Assembly (NCBI RefSeq): GCF_000223905.1
Contig: NC_015943.1
Location: 248,001 to 312,000, forward strand
DNA: 64,000 nucleotides
Direction: 5' to 3'
From: Haloarcula hispanica ATCC 33960
GTDB lineage: Archaea > Halobacteriota > Halobacteria > Halobacteriales > Haloarculaceae
Of this stretch, positions 1 through 9,321 are shown one piece after another. Under the pieces are notes generated by a model. It was not told where the DNA came from and ran no database searches. It was given only the letters and a program-made list of their open reading frames with translations. How positions within the stretch are numbered: the stretch's first letter is position 1; the number at the start of each line of letters is the position of its first letter. Position numbers and translations under genes: made by a program.

Positions 1-2200
1 CGGTCCTGCCACGATAACTGACTTCCGTGTACTGGCCGATTTCTCTGCTGTCGGAGAGGCCGTCACCGTCGGTGTCAGCGCTCTTCGGATCTGTCGTGAC
101 GCGATCCCCATTGGGTCCACCCAGTATGACCCCTTCGCGTTCCATCTCGTCACTCAGGCCGTCACCGTCGGTATCGTTGATCTCGGTCGTGGTATTTGCG
201 ACACGCGAGAACACTGTCGGCAGTCCCGCTGCGTCATCGACGAAGTTGACCTCCCCGCCGGTTGCGGTGGCGATGGCTGAGAGTTGGTCGCGCGTCGCCC
301 CACCGAATCCGATCGGATAGATGGTAATATTCTGTTCGGCCGCTTGCTCGGCTTCGGCCACCCCATCGGAATATTTCGATTTCCCGTCCGTCAGGAAGAT
401 TATAATCTTGGTGCGGTTCGGACTACTCTGTTCGGCGAAGTGGTCGTTTGCTGCGCTAATCGATGCGAAGTCCGTCCCGCCGTTGCCACCCTCGTATTCC
501 ACATCCCGTATCGAGCGGTTGACCGCTGTGTGGTTGCTCGTCAGCGGCTGTTTGACACGCCCAAAGTTATCAAATTCAATGACCGCCGCACGGTCGGTCT
601 CCAGTAGACTGCCCGTGAATCGCTGTGCAGCATCCTTCGCTAGTCGGTCAGGGTCTTCGCCTTTCATCGACCCCGAGGCGTCCAGCAGCATGACGACATC
701 GACGGGCTTGACACCATCGTCGTCGGTCTGTCGCACTGGCTCAGTTGCGTTGTACGTCGTCGCCCAGTTGGAGATGTCAAAGACCGCAAACGTGGAGAAG
801 TGAGTCGTTTCCGCAGTGGCCGTGTTGTTAGTGGCGTCAACAGTGGAGTTCAACGGCACGAAAATCCCCGCCTCGGGATCGTATGTGAACACGGCGAGGT
901 CCTGACTCTCATTTTCCACCCCAGTCTCGTTGTACGCCAGGGTAACGTTAGCCGAGGAGAATTCTTGCTCGGAGTTGAGTTTAACAACTGGCGAGGCACT
1001 CATATTCCCTACGCGGGACGTGTTGAACCGTGGGTCATCTTGCGGGGCGATGGTCGTCCCATTGCCGATATCACCGTTGCCAGTCAGGCTCAGTGTAACT
1101 CCGAGCGTCTCGTTGGCCGCCGTCGTGGTATAGCTCTCTTCACCATCACTGACGCCGTTGTCGTTGCTATCGGCGACGAGTGGGTCTGTTCCGAGGCGAA
1201 CTTCCGCGCCGTCTGGAAGGCCGTCACTATCTGTATCCGCTTTGAGCGGGTCGGTTCCAAGCTGGTGGACCTCTGTCCCGTCCAGCAGGCCATCACCGTC
1301 CGTATCTGGATCGTTGCTGAGAGTACCTGCGACGGTCTCGTTGTAGATGCTCAGTGAGTCGTTATCTGGATCGGCAGCGCTGTCCTGCACGCCGTCGTCA
1401 TCCGTATCGGGGTCGGTCGGATCAACGCTCTGGAGCCGTGATTCGACTCCGTCAGGGAGCCTGTCACCGTCTGTATCGTTGCTTCGGGGGTCAGTACCGA
1501 GTCGGTATTCGCGATACGCTGGCAGCGTATCATTGTCCCAGTCTTCTGCGCCGTCAATCACAGCATCCCCGTCAGAGTCTGCTACCCTGGGGTCGGTCTT
1601 CGTAACGTTTCGCTCGTAGGCATCCGGAAGTCCATCGCCATCAGTGTCATTGGAGGGCGTCGAGCGCGTGGCGACGAAGAGCCACTGGATGTCCCCGACG
1701 TCGGTTCGGTTGTCTCCCGTGTAATCATACGCGCTCCAGTTGGCACCGGCTGCTGTGGATCCCAAGTGACGAGACAGGGCGTCAACGTCGACAATGTTGA
1801 CAGCGCCATCGCCGTTGACGTCTTCGTAGAGTCCGTCGCCATCTGGATCAGTGGGCTGGTTATCGCCAACGAGCGGGTACGGGTGAGAGTCGTTTTCCCG
1901 GGGCGCTAACTGCTCAATAGCACTCGCATTCGGCTCGGTTGAGCCATTCCAGCTGGTCGAAAGTGGTCCGGTCGCCTGGTTCCCGGCCGTAGAGGTGGGT
2001 GTTTGTGTCGATTGTGTCCGTGTCGGCTCATTTCCAGCCGTGGTGACGGCCTGGTTTCCGGCACTTGTACCAGGGATGTCATTGCCAGCCGTCTGCAGCG
2101 GGCCGGCCCCGGTACCGGTCATCATTCCCGAGACCGGACCGACAGTCACTAATAGTAATACTCCAAATAACGCTTGTAATTTTGTCGTTGAACTTGCCAT
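1..2200 (-). CDS. Secreted dockerin / thrombospondin-type-3 / von Willebrand A surface protein (3' end outside window)
   Basis: The frame is open from ATG at 2200 to the window edge (>733 residues), so the C-terminus is missing. An N-terminal hydrophobic segment (residues about 8-25) looks like a signal peptide and is followed by a Ser/Thr/Gly-rich linker. Residues about 117-178 hold two calcium-loop motifs (DVNGDGAVNIVDVDALSRHL and a second DYTGDNRTDVGDIQWL), the layout of a type I dockerin. Repeated D-x-D-x-D-G calcium loops of the thrombospondin type 3 kind cover roughly 185-420 and return after 680. A von Willebrand A domain starts near 498, with an intact MIDAS (DASGS, about 507-511). 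The protein is probably exported, calcium-stabilised and adhesive. It diverges from a cohesin-like protein gene 82 bp away, so the two may bind each other; that is inference. Confidence 0.85.
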   Translation of the reverse strand, partial: MASSTTKLQALFGVLLLVTVGPVSGMMTGTGAGPLQTAGNDIPGTSAGNQAVTTAGNEPTRTQSTQTPTSTAGNQATGPLSTSWNGSTEPNASAIEQLAPRENDSHPYPLVGDNQPTDPDGDGLYEDVNGDGAVNIVDVDALSRHLGSTAAGANWSAYDYTGDNRTDVGDIQWLFVATRSTPSNDTDGDGLPDAYERNVTKTDPRVADSDGDAVIDGAEDWDNDTLPAYREYRLGTDPRSNDTDGDRLPDGVESRLQSVDPTDPDTDDDGVQDSAADPDNDSLSIYNETVAGTLSNDPDTDGDGLLDGTEVHQLGTDPLKADTDSDGLPDGAEVRLGTDPLVADSNDNGVSDGEESYTTTAANETLGVTLSLTGNGDIGNGTTIAPQDDPRFNTSRVGNMSASPVVKLNSEQEFSSANVTLAYNETGVENESQDLAVFTYDPEAGIFVPLNSTVDATNNTATAETTHFSTFAVFDISNWATTYNATEPVRQTDDDGVKPVDVVMLLDASGSMKGEDPDRLAKDAAQRFTGSLLETDRAAVIEFDNFGRVKQPLTSNHTAVNRSIRDVEYEGGNGGTDFASISAANDHFAEQSSPNRTKIIIFLTDGKSKYSDGVAEAEQAAEQNITIYPIGFGGATRDQLSAIATATGGEVNFVDDAAGLPTVFSRVANTTTEINDTDGDGLSDEMEREGVILGGPNGDRVTTDPKSADTDGDGLSDSREIGQYTEVSYRGRT

Positions 2201-2282
2201 ATAAACCCCCACCAGAGGTAGTATTGTGATTTTGAATCAGTAACCAGAATACTTAATCCTACTTATTGAGACAGTATATTTA

Positions 2283-3182
2283 ATGAGGAAGCTTGCGACA
2301 GTATTCGGCCTTTGTATAGCAGTATCCCTCTGGGCGGGGATCGCGATGGGGGCGGGAACGACCAGTGTCGTGGTCCAGCCTTCGACTGACACTGTTACGG
2401 TTGGAAACACAACCACTGTTGATATCGTAGTCACGTCGACCACAGACGGGGTTGGTTCACTGGATCTCGATATTGCAAGCACCAACGATTCGGTTGCAAC
2501 AGTCTCGAACACGTCTGTTGCTGGAAATCCAGAAACAGTCCAGTCTGCCGAGGAGGCAAACGGCGTCCGTATCGCGGCGACTGGAATGGATACCGCCGAC
2601 AGTGGCTCGATATCTGTTGCCTCTGTCACGCTCACCGGCGAGGCTGCCGGGACGAGCGATGTGGATCTGACCGTTGCAGCCGTCGGTGACGAATCCGGGA
2701 CCGCATACAATGTCACCAGCGTCCGCGATGGAACACTGACAGTCGAGTCCGGAGAAAACGCAACGGAGACGCCAACACCGACTCCGACTGCAACAGAAAC
2801 TCCTACCGAGGAAGACTCGTCGAGTTCCGGCGGTAGTAATGATGACGGTGATAATGATGGCGGAGATGACGATGATGGTAGCGACTCCAGCGGCAGTGAC
2901 TCTGGTGACACAGCAACAGCGACGGCCACACCGACAGTAACGGAACCGACGCCCAGTGACACCCCAACAACAACGGCCACGGAAACTGAACACTCGACCG
3001 AGACAGACACCAAGCAATCAACCTCAACCCAGACCAGCAGTGGTGGGCCAGCAATCACCCCGTCTCAGACCGGGACCACAGACACTGTCGAGCCGTCTGG
3101 CGGCTCACCCACGAATCTGCTTATCGGCGGGAGCATGATCGTCGCTGTTCTCGGTGGGATCATCATTTACCGTCGGTTGTAG
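2283..3182 (+). CDS. Cohesin-domain-like cell-surface protein with C-terminal membrane anchor
   Basis: The 299-residue protein has a signal peptide (residues 1-23), then a beta-rich domain (about 25-155) whose pattern (Val/Thr strands, a GSLDLDIAST segment and a VASVTLTGEAAGTS segment) resembles cohesin/CBM-like domains of secreted haloarchaeal proteins. A low-complexity Thr/Pro/Ser/Asp/Glu stalk (about 158-270) follows. The C-terminus is a hydrophobic helix with a short basic tail (IIIYRRL), so the protein is probably anchored in the membrane and displayed through the S-layer. It is transcribed divergently from the dockerin-bearing protein at 2200. The cohesin call rests on pattern and context, not on a search; it could be another immunoglobulin-like fold. 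Confidence 0.7.
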   Translation: MRKLATVFGLCIAVSLWAGIAMGAGTTSVVVQPSTDTVTVGNTTTVDIVVTSTTDGVGSLDLDIASTNDSVATVSNTSVAGNPETVQSAEEANGVRIAATGMDTADSGSISVASVTLTGEAAGTSDVDLTVAAVGDESGTAYNVTSVRDGTLTVESGENATETPTPTPTATETPTEEDSSSSGGSNDDGDNDGGDDDDGSDSSGSDSGDTATATATPTVTEPTPSDTPTTTATETEHSTETDTKQSTSTQTSSGGPAITPSQTGTTDTVEPSGGSPTNLLIGGSMIVAVLGGIIIYRRL

Positions 3183-3274
3183 AAGCGAGTCCAAGACACA
3201 CGACACGTTCTCACCTCGCTGACCGGCTCAATTGGGGGTCGTCTGTCGCTTCCATGTGAAGAGGTACTGGCAAC

Positions 3275-4297
3275 TTACTCACCGGAGATGATATCGTTCG
3301 CTTCGTCGCGTGTCCGCTTCGCGGCCTCCTGTGCGTAGCCTTCGTGGGTTGTCTCGATGGATTTGTGCCGGAGTACGTCCTGTGCCAGCTGTGGGTTCTC
3401 GCGATAGATTTCTCGCCCGAGGCCACGACGGGCGCCGTGTGGCTTTAGTGGTTCCTCGAACTCATAGTCGGCCCACTCACAGAGATCGGCGAGGATATTT
3501 CGAGCCGACTGTGTGGTGATCGACGGTGTCGGATCCAATGCCTTTGCCGCGTTGTCGAGTCTGGGGAACACAGCTTCATTCTCGTCGGGCTCTCGAAGTT
3601 GCTTCCAGCGCCGGAGCGGGCGAAGCGCATCGTCGAGGATCGGCGCGGACTCTCGGGTTCGGTTCTTGCCGAACACCTGCATTGTACCGGCTTCGAGGTT
3701 GACGTGTCGCCACCGCAGACCATTCCGTTCTTCATCATCAGAGACAGCAACCAGTTCCGCGCTGCGGGCTCCTGAGTACGCGAGCAAGAAGACGAGTGCT
3801 TGGTCGCGGTAGGCCGCCGTGCGGTCGATATCGTCGCTCTCGCCGGCCTTGTCGACGCGAGCCGTCGCGGTAGCGCAGATAGCGTCGCGGTCCCGGGCGG
3901 TCCAGTACTGCTGGTCTGTTTCGGTCTCATCGGTCGGGAGCGGACCTTCGGCGTGGTTGGTCTTGGCCGGGTTCGTCGGGATCAAGCCCTCATAGACACC
4001 CCACGTGAGAAACGAGCGGACATACGCGAAGTACCGACGAGCAGTCTCCGGTGAAATATCGTCTCGGTCATCAGCTCGAGCAAGGTCACGAGCGTATTGC
4101 CGACAGAGGTCGTCGTCGATGTCCTCGGGACTGGAGATATTGTGCTGGTCCCGGGACCAAGCTGCGAACTTCCGTAGCACGCTGGCGACGTTTGTTCGGT
4201 AGCGCCCGGAGTCGATATCGACCAGTCGTTTCTCGATGGCTGCTTCGAGGGCATCATCCCCGGGAGTAGCGTCGTATGCAGGCGGAAGCCGATCCAT
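3275..4297 (-). CDS. Tyrosine recombinase / phage-type integrase (XerC/D-like)
   Basis: This 340-residue protein has an N-terminal SAM-like core-binding domain (about 10-115, AAWSRDQH...YFAYVRSFLTWGVYEGLI) and a C-terminal catalytic domain. The catalytic set is visible: Arg in SGARSAEL, His and Arg in PHGARRG, His in LRHKS and the nucleophile Tyr in THEGYAQ near residue 321. It is expected to catalyse site-specific DNA strand exchange. No tRNA or attachment repeat was found beside it, so its target is unknown. An IS4-like element lies immediately upstream. It may be the integrase of a decayed element or a resident Xer-like enzyme. Confidence 0.88.
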   Translation of the reverse strand: MDRLPPAYDATPGDDALEAAIEKRLVDIDSGRYRTNVASVLRKFAAWSRDQHNISSPEDIDDDLCRQYARDLARADDRDDISPETARRYFAYVRSFLTWGVYEGLIPTNPAKTNHAEGPLPTDETETDQQYWTARDRDAICATATARVDKAGESDDIDRTAAYRDQALVFLLAYSGARSAELVAVSDDEERNGLRWRHVNLEAGTMQVFGKNRTRESAPILDDALRPLRRWKQLREPDENEAVFPRLDNAAKALDPTPSITTQSARNILADLCEWADYEFEEPLKPHGARRGLGREIYRENPQLAQDVLRHKSIETTHEGYAQEAAKRTRDEANDIISGE

Positions 4298-4464
4298 GCT
4301 TCCCGTACAGCGGCGGCCCGCCTAAAACTGGTGGTGCTTACTACACTAATACAAACCTATCTACAAAACCAGAATATCGGCGTTTCAGTCACTCTATGCG
4401 TGAATATTCGGGCTTTCTGTGCCTGATAAAGTCTATATAGCTATATCAATCTATCTTAAGGGGT

Positions 4465-6325
4465 AGTTGAGACTACAGGGGGTTTAGCGGGACTGTAATG
4501 CGTGGTTTCGACTGTTTCAGTGATCGGGAACTGCCTCAAATTACTCTTCAGATGGCTATTCTTGGTACATTGCCAATCAAATGGGCAAATTTTCGAGACT
4601 TCCAGCAGTGTAGCCACTCAAACACCGCGCTAACCCGAATCAAGCACCCTGCTACCCGATTCCTGTCTCCTTCTTCAGCAACGTCAGCGTGTTGTCGGCT
4701 GTCACAATTGGCGAGTGTTCGTACTCACCAGTCAACTCGACCTGCACGAGCAGATCCACTGCTCGCCAAATCGAGTACAGCAGGCACGCAAACGCGAAAT
4801 AAAAGAATCTAAGCCCGAAATCTTTTGACGTGGTGGCAGCCATGAACCGCTTGATCGACCTATAGCCGCTCTCAATCTCCCAGCGATACCCATACTCGGT
4901 GAGAAAGGCACTGCTGGTATTCGTCATGAATACCGAGTATTGTCGATAGTCCCCGTGCTCAGAGTCTTCTTTCCGGCGGTAGATCAGTGTCGTCTCGTGC
5001 CACTCGTTCTTCCCTAGATGGAGTTTCCTATCCGTCTCGTATCGGTCTTGACCCCGCTGGAGCAATCGCTTGGCTTGGGCTCTCTCACTCGTCTGCATCC
5101 GTTTCGGGACGACATACGAAAGCCCTCGTTGGCTGAGCATCTCCAGAATGTGCTGGCTGTCGAACTCACGATCCATCAGTACGTTATCGACGTGAACGGC
5201 GTCTTGGGCTGAATCCAGCAGATCCTCCACTATCTCTTTCCGTGATTCACCTCTTCGTACAGGACGGGCATCGAGGACAATCGGAACCGCATTGCCGACC
5301 AACTGGACCGTCGCCCACTGATAGGCGTACTCATCGGTCTTCTCCTTTGTCCCAATAATCTCATCTTCGTGTCCGGTTCTGTCGCCTGTGAACGGGTCTG
5401 CTTCAGTAATATCGATAGCGATGATTCCTGCTCGGAAGAACTCCTCCGTCTCCGCTGCTTCCTCCAACAGTCGAGTCACAGCCTGCCGGTACATCTCCCG
5501 AATCTGCTCAATAGAGAGGTCACGAATCTGATCGCGATGGGCGTGGCCCAATGGCGTCCGATCCCGATTCGATTCATAGACGAAACTGCGGGCTCCTTCA
5601 TTGGCAGCTAACCGCTCACGAAGTCCGAGATATGTTTGTAAGTCCCAGTAGGCGTTCTCGTGGATCTCACAGCCATTGTCACGATTCAGTGAGAATGCCG
5701 GGAAAACGACGTGACTGATGTGGTTCGTAATTGATGCCGCTTCGTCGAGGACGGCTTGATCGTCTGAGACTGGTTCTTCTTCGTCATCTTGCGGTGGAAA
5801 GCTACGTTCTGGCTCGCGCGGAACAGCAACGCCTGCGTTCTGAGCCTTGATTAGAATCGTCCGCGCAGCTGCCTCAATTGTCTCGCGAAGCTCTGTAGTG
5901 AATCGATCGTGCCAGCTTCGCCATAGCGTCGACTGGTCTGGGATCGTCTCTATGCCTAGTTGCTCACGGGGCTCAGGATGGTGGGTGAGGTACGTGAGGA
6001 GTGCCGTTTCGTGGGTCCAGCCGTGAAGTTCTTTGAGTAGAAATAATCGGAACAGTTGAGCCATCTCGTACTGGGTGGCTCCAGAATACCGGTCGTGTGG
6101 CCCAAACTCGACATATGCTACTGGGTAGTGAGACACGAACTCATCGACGGAGTGGTGGTCCTCATGGTCGAACCATGTGGACGCAACGGTCCAGATGTCT
6201 TCTTTCAGGCCGGCGAGAGAACTCCGGTCGTAGAGTGAAGTCGAATCATATGCTGGCCACTCAGCGTATGACTGCTGTGCGATTCGTTGAAAGACAGTGC
6301 GTCGTGAATCACAGCTCGCAACCAA
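4465..6325 (-). mobile_element. IS4-like insertion sequence (left boundary inferred, right boundary unresolved)
   Basis: The left boundary comes from comparison with the remnant copy at 24782-25144. Both share sequence past the transposase stop up to a common AGTTGAGACTACAG (4465-4478 here, inverted at 25131-25144) and diverge after it. No matching inverted repeat was found upstream of the transposase start, so the other end is given only as the start of the gene and may lie further right. Confidence 0.6.
4652..6325 (-). CDS. IS4-type DDE transposase, long haloarchaeal form (557 aa)
   Basis: The protein catalyses cut-and-paste movement of the surrounding element. The DDE triad is visible as Asp in AIDITEADPF, Asp in VLMDREFDSQ and Glu in the IS4 YREK signature (Y-x2-R-x3-E-x6-K inside YGYRWEIESGYRSIK near residue 480). 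The length exceeds that of the commonest IS4 transposases but fits long haloarchaeal members with an extended N-terminus. The frame opens with TTG at 6325 and has no early ATG. No disruption is seen, so it may be active. A C-terminal fragment of a close relative lies at 24782-24880. Confidence 0.85.
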   Translation of the reverse strand: MVASCDSRRTVFQRIAQQSYAEWPAYDSTSLYDRSSLAGLKEDIWTVASTWFDHEDHHSVDEFVSHYPVAYVEFGPHDRYSGATQYEMAQLFRLFLLKELHGWTHETALLTYLTHHPEPREQLGIETIPDQSTLWRSWHDRFTTELRETIEAAARTILIKAQNAGVAVPREPERSFPPQDDEEEPVSDDQAVLDEAASITNHISHVVFPAFSLNRDNGCEIHENAYWDLQTYLGLRERLAANEGARSFVYESNRDRTPLGHAHRDQIRDLSIEQIREMYRQAVTRLLEEAAETEEFFRAGIIAIDITEADPFTGDRTGHEDEIIGTKEKTDEYAYQWATVQLVGNAVPIVLDARPVRRGESRKEIVEDLLDSAQDAVHVDNVLMDREFDSQHILEMLSQRGLSYVVPKRMQTSERAQAKRLLQRGQDRYETDRKLHLGKNEWHETTLIYRRKEDSEHGDYRQYSVFMTNTSSAFLTEYGYRWEIESGYRSIKRFMAATTSKDFGLRFFYFAFACLLYSIWRAVDLLVQVELTGEYEHSPIVTADNTLTLLKKETGIG

Positions 6326-6444
6326 TACGAGATGCTGGCCACGGCAGGCTCAAGAATCCGTTTACTGCTCAGTACAGGGAAGGTACGTAAACTCACTTTT
6401 TTGAAGTCCACAAGACAGATATTGCCTTGACCGGAAGTTCAGTT

Positions 6445-6633
6445 ATGCCCCGTGACACCCTCGTTTCGTGGAAAACATTTGGTCTATTCCTCCTCTTCCC
6501 GCCTCTTGCCATCATCGCTATTGTATTGTTCCCTCTGACGCTACTCGTCCTATTCTGGCTCTATAACAGGGGAAAGACCCAAGCAGTACGTGAGAGAACC
6601 ACCTCCGAGCCGGGGTCATCTGTTGATAACTAA
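6445..6633 (+). CDS. Small membrane protein, unknown
   Basis: A 62-residue frame starts at ATG 6445 (MPRDTLVSWKTF). It has one long hydrophobic stretch (about residues 9-40), probably two closely packed helices, then a basic and polar tail. It is a plausible single gene between the IS4-like element and the Fic gene. No family is recognised, and a short membrane-like frame can arise by chance. Confidence 0.4.
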   Translation: MPRDTLVSWKTFGLFLLFPPLAIIAIVLFPLTLLVLFWLYNRGKTQAVRERTTSEPGSSVDN

Positions 6634-6772
6634 GCACCTTACTGAGCAGTTGTTTCACCTGCAAGATAGGGGGCGAAAGCTGTATATCAAATCTGTCTCC
6701 AGAAATCCCGAGTAGTGGTGACGGTGCAATCAACAGCCATACTATTTTGATTTGGTCCCGTAAATACCAATA

Positions 6773-7975
6773 GTGGCCAGCATATCTGTAGAAATACCAC
6801 TGATGGAGCGAGATGACTTCGACGAGACGGCCCCTGGCGAAATCATTCCCACGACAACGCCGAAAGGGACGTATTCGGCGTTCCGGCCTGACCCGCTTCC
6901 CCCCTCAACTGACACTGAACAGCTCATTACACCGCTGGCCGAGGCGACACAGGCACTTGGACGACTCCACGGTATCGGCCCACGTGTTGGCTCAAGAGAG
7001 ATCCTGATCGAACCGTTCATTCGAAAAGAAGCCCTGGAATCCTCGCAAATCGAAGGAACACATGCTACCCTCTCGGATATCTACGCCTATGAGGCCGGAC
7101 AGGAAGCTCTTATCGACGAAGACAGACAGCAGGGCACCCAGGAAGTCGTGAACTATCTACACGCCCTGACGCACGGATTGGATGCGATCACAGCTGGCGA
7201 TCCAATTACCGTCGAATTGCTGTGCGAAATGCACAACCGGTTGCTTTCGGATGTCCGTGGGGATGAGGCTGACCCAGGTGAACTTCGTACAACCCAGAAC
7301 TTCATCGGCAGTACGCCATACATCCAAGACGCCAGGTACGTGCCGCCACCACCGAACGAAATCCCTGACCTTCTCGAAGACTTGCTCGAGTATGCGAACC
7401 AAGAGACGAATTTACATCCACTCCTCCGAATCGGATTGATTCACTACCAATTCGAGACGATTCATCCGTTTCTCGATGGGAACGGACGACTCGGGCGGCT
7501 ATTGATCAGTCTCCTCCTACAACGTGACGGTCTTTTGCCCGAGCCGTATCTCTACCTGAGTTCGTATTTCAATGCACGACGTTCGGACTACGTCGATCAC
7601 CTACTGGCAGTCAGTCAGCGGGGTGAGTGGGAAGAATGGTTGCTGTTCTTTCTACGTGGTGTGCAGTCACAGGCAGATGAAGCTCACCAGCGAGCGAACC
7701 TACTGGTCGACCTCCGAGAGGACTATCAACAGCGCTACCAGAGCGAGCGGTCTGAGAATATCCTCGAACTGGTCATGCGACTCTTCGAAGATCCGTACTT
7801 GGACGTGAACACAGCAGCCGACTGGTTGGATGTCGAATACAGCACAGCCAACCGACTGATTGGACAACTCGAAGATGACGGGATACTCGAAGAACTCACT
7901 GGAAAAGAGCGTAATCGGTTCTACCGTGCAAGCGAAGTCTTCGAGATTATTAACAAGCCAATCGACCAGCTCTAG
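6773..7975 (+). CDS. Fic-family protein (probable AMP-transferase) with C-terminal winged helix
   Basis: The 400-residue protein carries the Fic signature HPFLDGNGRLGR at about residues 231-242; its His is the catalytic base and its Asp/Asn-Gly loop binds the nucleotide phosphates. Fic enzymes usually transfer AMP to a hydroxyl side chain of a target protein. A Ser-x3-Glu-Gly inhibitory motif (S90, E94, G95) precedes the core, which is the arrangement of autoinhibited class II Fic proteins. Residues about 330-395 form a winged-helix-like tail (AADWLDVEYSTANRLIGQLEDDG), which suggests DNA binding or self-regulation. The frame starts at GTG 6773; ATG 6803 is an alternative. It lies between two insertion sequences with no obvious antitoxin partner. 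Its target cannot be told from sequence. Confidence 0.9.
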   Translation: MASISVEIPLMERDDFDETAPGEIIPTTTPKGTYSAFRPDPLPPSTDTEQLITPLAEATQALGRLHGIGPRVGSREILIEPFIRKEALESSQIEGTHATLSDIYAYEAGQEALIDEDRQQGTQEVVNYLHALTHGLDAITAGDPITVELLCEMHNRLLSDVRGDEADPGELRTTQNFIGSTPYIQDARYVPPPPNEIPDLLEDLLEYANQETNLHPLLRIGLIHYQFETIHPFLDGNGRLGRLLISLLLQRDGLLPEPYLYLSSYFNARRSDYVDHLLAVSQRGEWEEWLLFFLRGVQSQADEAHQRANLLVDLREDYQQRYQSERSENILELVMRLFEDPYLDVNTAADWLDVEYSTANRLIGQLEDDGILEELTGKERNRFYRASEVFEIINKPIDQL

Positions 7976-8072
7976 ATCATAGCCTAACAAGAGACGAGCC
8001 ATATGCATTGAGATGGCCAATCTCAACTACTGGGGAGAGGGGGAAGTCACGTTTTCGGGATCTCAAGTTCTA

Positions 8073-8818
8073 GGCACTGTCTAGTTTTGGATGACCTCAG
8101 TTGGCGTTCGTCCGTCAAGTGCTTGGTTGGGTCGTTCGTGGTTGTAGTGGTGTCTGAAGCGTCGTAGCCACTGTTTCGCGCTGGATTGACTGCCCCTCCA
8201 GAAGAAATGAAAGCGGTCGATTCGCATGGTCACAGTCTGGAACCACTTTTCGATGTGGTTCCGGCTTCGGTAGTTGAGCCGACCGCTCAAATCGTGGCGT
8301 GAGAGGGCAGTCAGATAGCCGCCAGCATCGGCGAGAAACTCTGTATCGGCGACATCGTGTTTCTGAGTGAGTCGGTGCAGGAACGCCGCCGCGGGGTCGG
8401 TCCCGCGGCGGCTGAACACGTCGACCTCTAGCAACAGCTTCGAATCAACGTCGACGGCGGCGTACAGCCACTTCTTTTCGCCGTCAACCTCGATTTGTTT
8501 CTCGTCGACCGCGACCCGCGACGGCTCCGCCGTCGGCGGGTCGCTCTGTGCTTCCGATAGCGTGTGAACCCAGTTCCAGACCGCTCCGTGAGAGCGATCG
8601 ACACCCAGCAAGTCTAAAATTGCGACTGTCTCCCTGATCGACAGCCCCGCCGTGTGGAGACGCACCCCAAACCGCCGGACTGGTGTCGGGGTGCGCTCGT
8701 TCTCCCAAACGTCTTGACTGTCCTCGTCTAACGTTTCTCTGAGGAGGTCTGCGAGCTTCATGGACAAAAACTCACTAAGACCTCCTCGCTTCTCAAACTC
8801 GCTCAACTAGACAGTGCC
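8073..8818 (-). mobile_element. IS6-family insertion sequence with 14-bp perfect terminal inverted repeats
   Basis: The ends GGCACTGTCTAGTT (8073-8086) and its exact complement (8805-8818) bracket one transposase gene, giving a 746-bp element, a normal IS6 size. The 8-bp flanks are AAGTTCTA on the left and TTTACGTG on the right. They do not match, so no target duplication is present; a later recombination between IS copies is likely. Confidence 0.88.
8081..8806 (-). CDS. IS6-family DDE transposase
   Basis: The 241-residue protein has the IS6 order: a helical N-terminus with RRFGVRLHTAGLSIRETVAIL and a catalytic domain with Asp in AVDEKQIEV, Asp in FLADAGGYL and Glu in NHIEKWFQT. It ends with the typical HHYNHERPNQALDGRTP. 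The frame starts at TTG 8806 inside the terminal repeat; ATG 8761 is a second candidate start. No internal stop is present. IS6 elements move by replicative cointegration and often drive rearrangements. Confidence 0.92.
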   Translation of the reverse strand: MSEFEKRGGLSEFLSMKLADLLRETLDEDSQDVWENERTPTPVRRFGVRLHTAGLSIRETVAILDLLGVDRSHGAVWNWVHTLSEAQSDPPTAEPSRVAVDEKQIEVDGEKKWLYAAVDVDSKLLLEVDVFSRRGTDPAAAFLHRLTQKHDVADTEFLADAGGYLTALSRHDLSGRLNYRSRNHIEKWFQTVTMRIDRFHFFWRGSQSSAKQWLRRFRHHYNHERPNQALDGRTPTEVIQN

Positions 8819-8934
8819 TTTACGTGTACCATATGTGTATTTGTGACAATTAATTCTTTCCGAGAGTAGTTAACGCAAATAGATAGTCTGGTAGCTCATT
8901 CTATTGACTTAAGAGTCTAACAGACGCAAATCCG

Positions 8935-9198
8935 CTACTCCTCGGTGGCAGCCTCCCAGCCCTTATGAAAGTACACCAGCGCCATGTCGGAGTCAAAACA
9001 CTGCCCGGATGGAACGTGCTGAAAGACGTTTTGTTCAGGAATTGGCTCAACCACACCCTCATTGAGTAGACTGGTGACCACCTCACAGCCTCGTGGCTCG
9101 TCGATCTCGACAGTATCGGGACGCTGCCGGTCGCGGTCCTGTGCGATCTGTTCGCGCTCGAAGCGCTCGTAGTCTGGAACTGTTTCAGTCGGGTCCAT
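8935..9198 (-). CDS. Small acidic haloarchaeal protein, unknown
   Basis: The 87-residue frame starts at ATG 9198 (MDPTETVPDYERFEREQ) and is rich in Asp/Glu, as haloarchaeal cytosolic proteins are. The middle (CEVVTSLLNEGVVEPIPEQNVFQHVPSG) and the end (MALVYFHKGWEAATEE) look like a compact folded domain. It stands alone to the right of the IS6 element. No function is recognised, but composition and codon pattern support a real gene. Confidence 0.62.
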   Translation of the reverse strand: MDPTETVPDYERFEREQIAQDRDRQRPDTVEIDEPRGCEVVTSLLNEGVVEPIPEQNVFQHVPSGQCFDSDMALVYFHKGWEAATEE

Positions 9199-9321
9199 GA
9201 AGGAAATCCCTCACCCGACCGGGGAGACACAAAAGTAGCGTTAACCAACAGTCGGGAAGTATTGCGGTCGCTATTGGTTAAGACACCAGCGTGTCATAGA
9301 AACGTTCGCAAGACCGAGAGA

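Noticed and set aside
2237-3058. Long minus-strand frame (273 aa) opposite the cohesin-like gene
   Set aside because: It is Val/Ser-rich antisense of a Thr/Asp-rich low-complexity gene and has no haloarchaeal amino-acid bias or start signal.
8063-8826. Target-site duplication of the IS6 element
   Set aside because: The 8-bp flanks differ (AAGTTCTA and TTTACGTG), so no duplication can be claimed.
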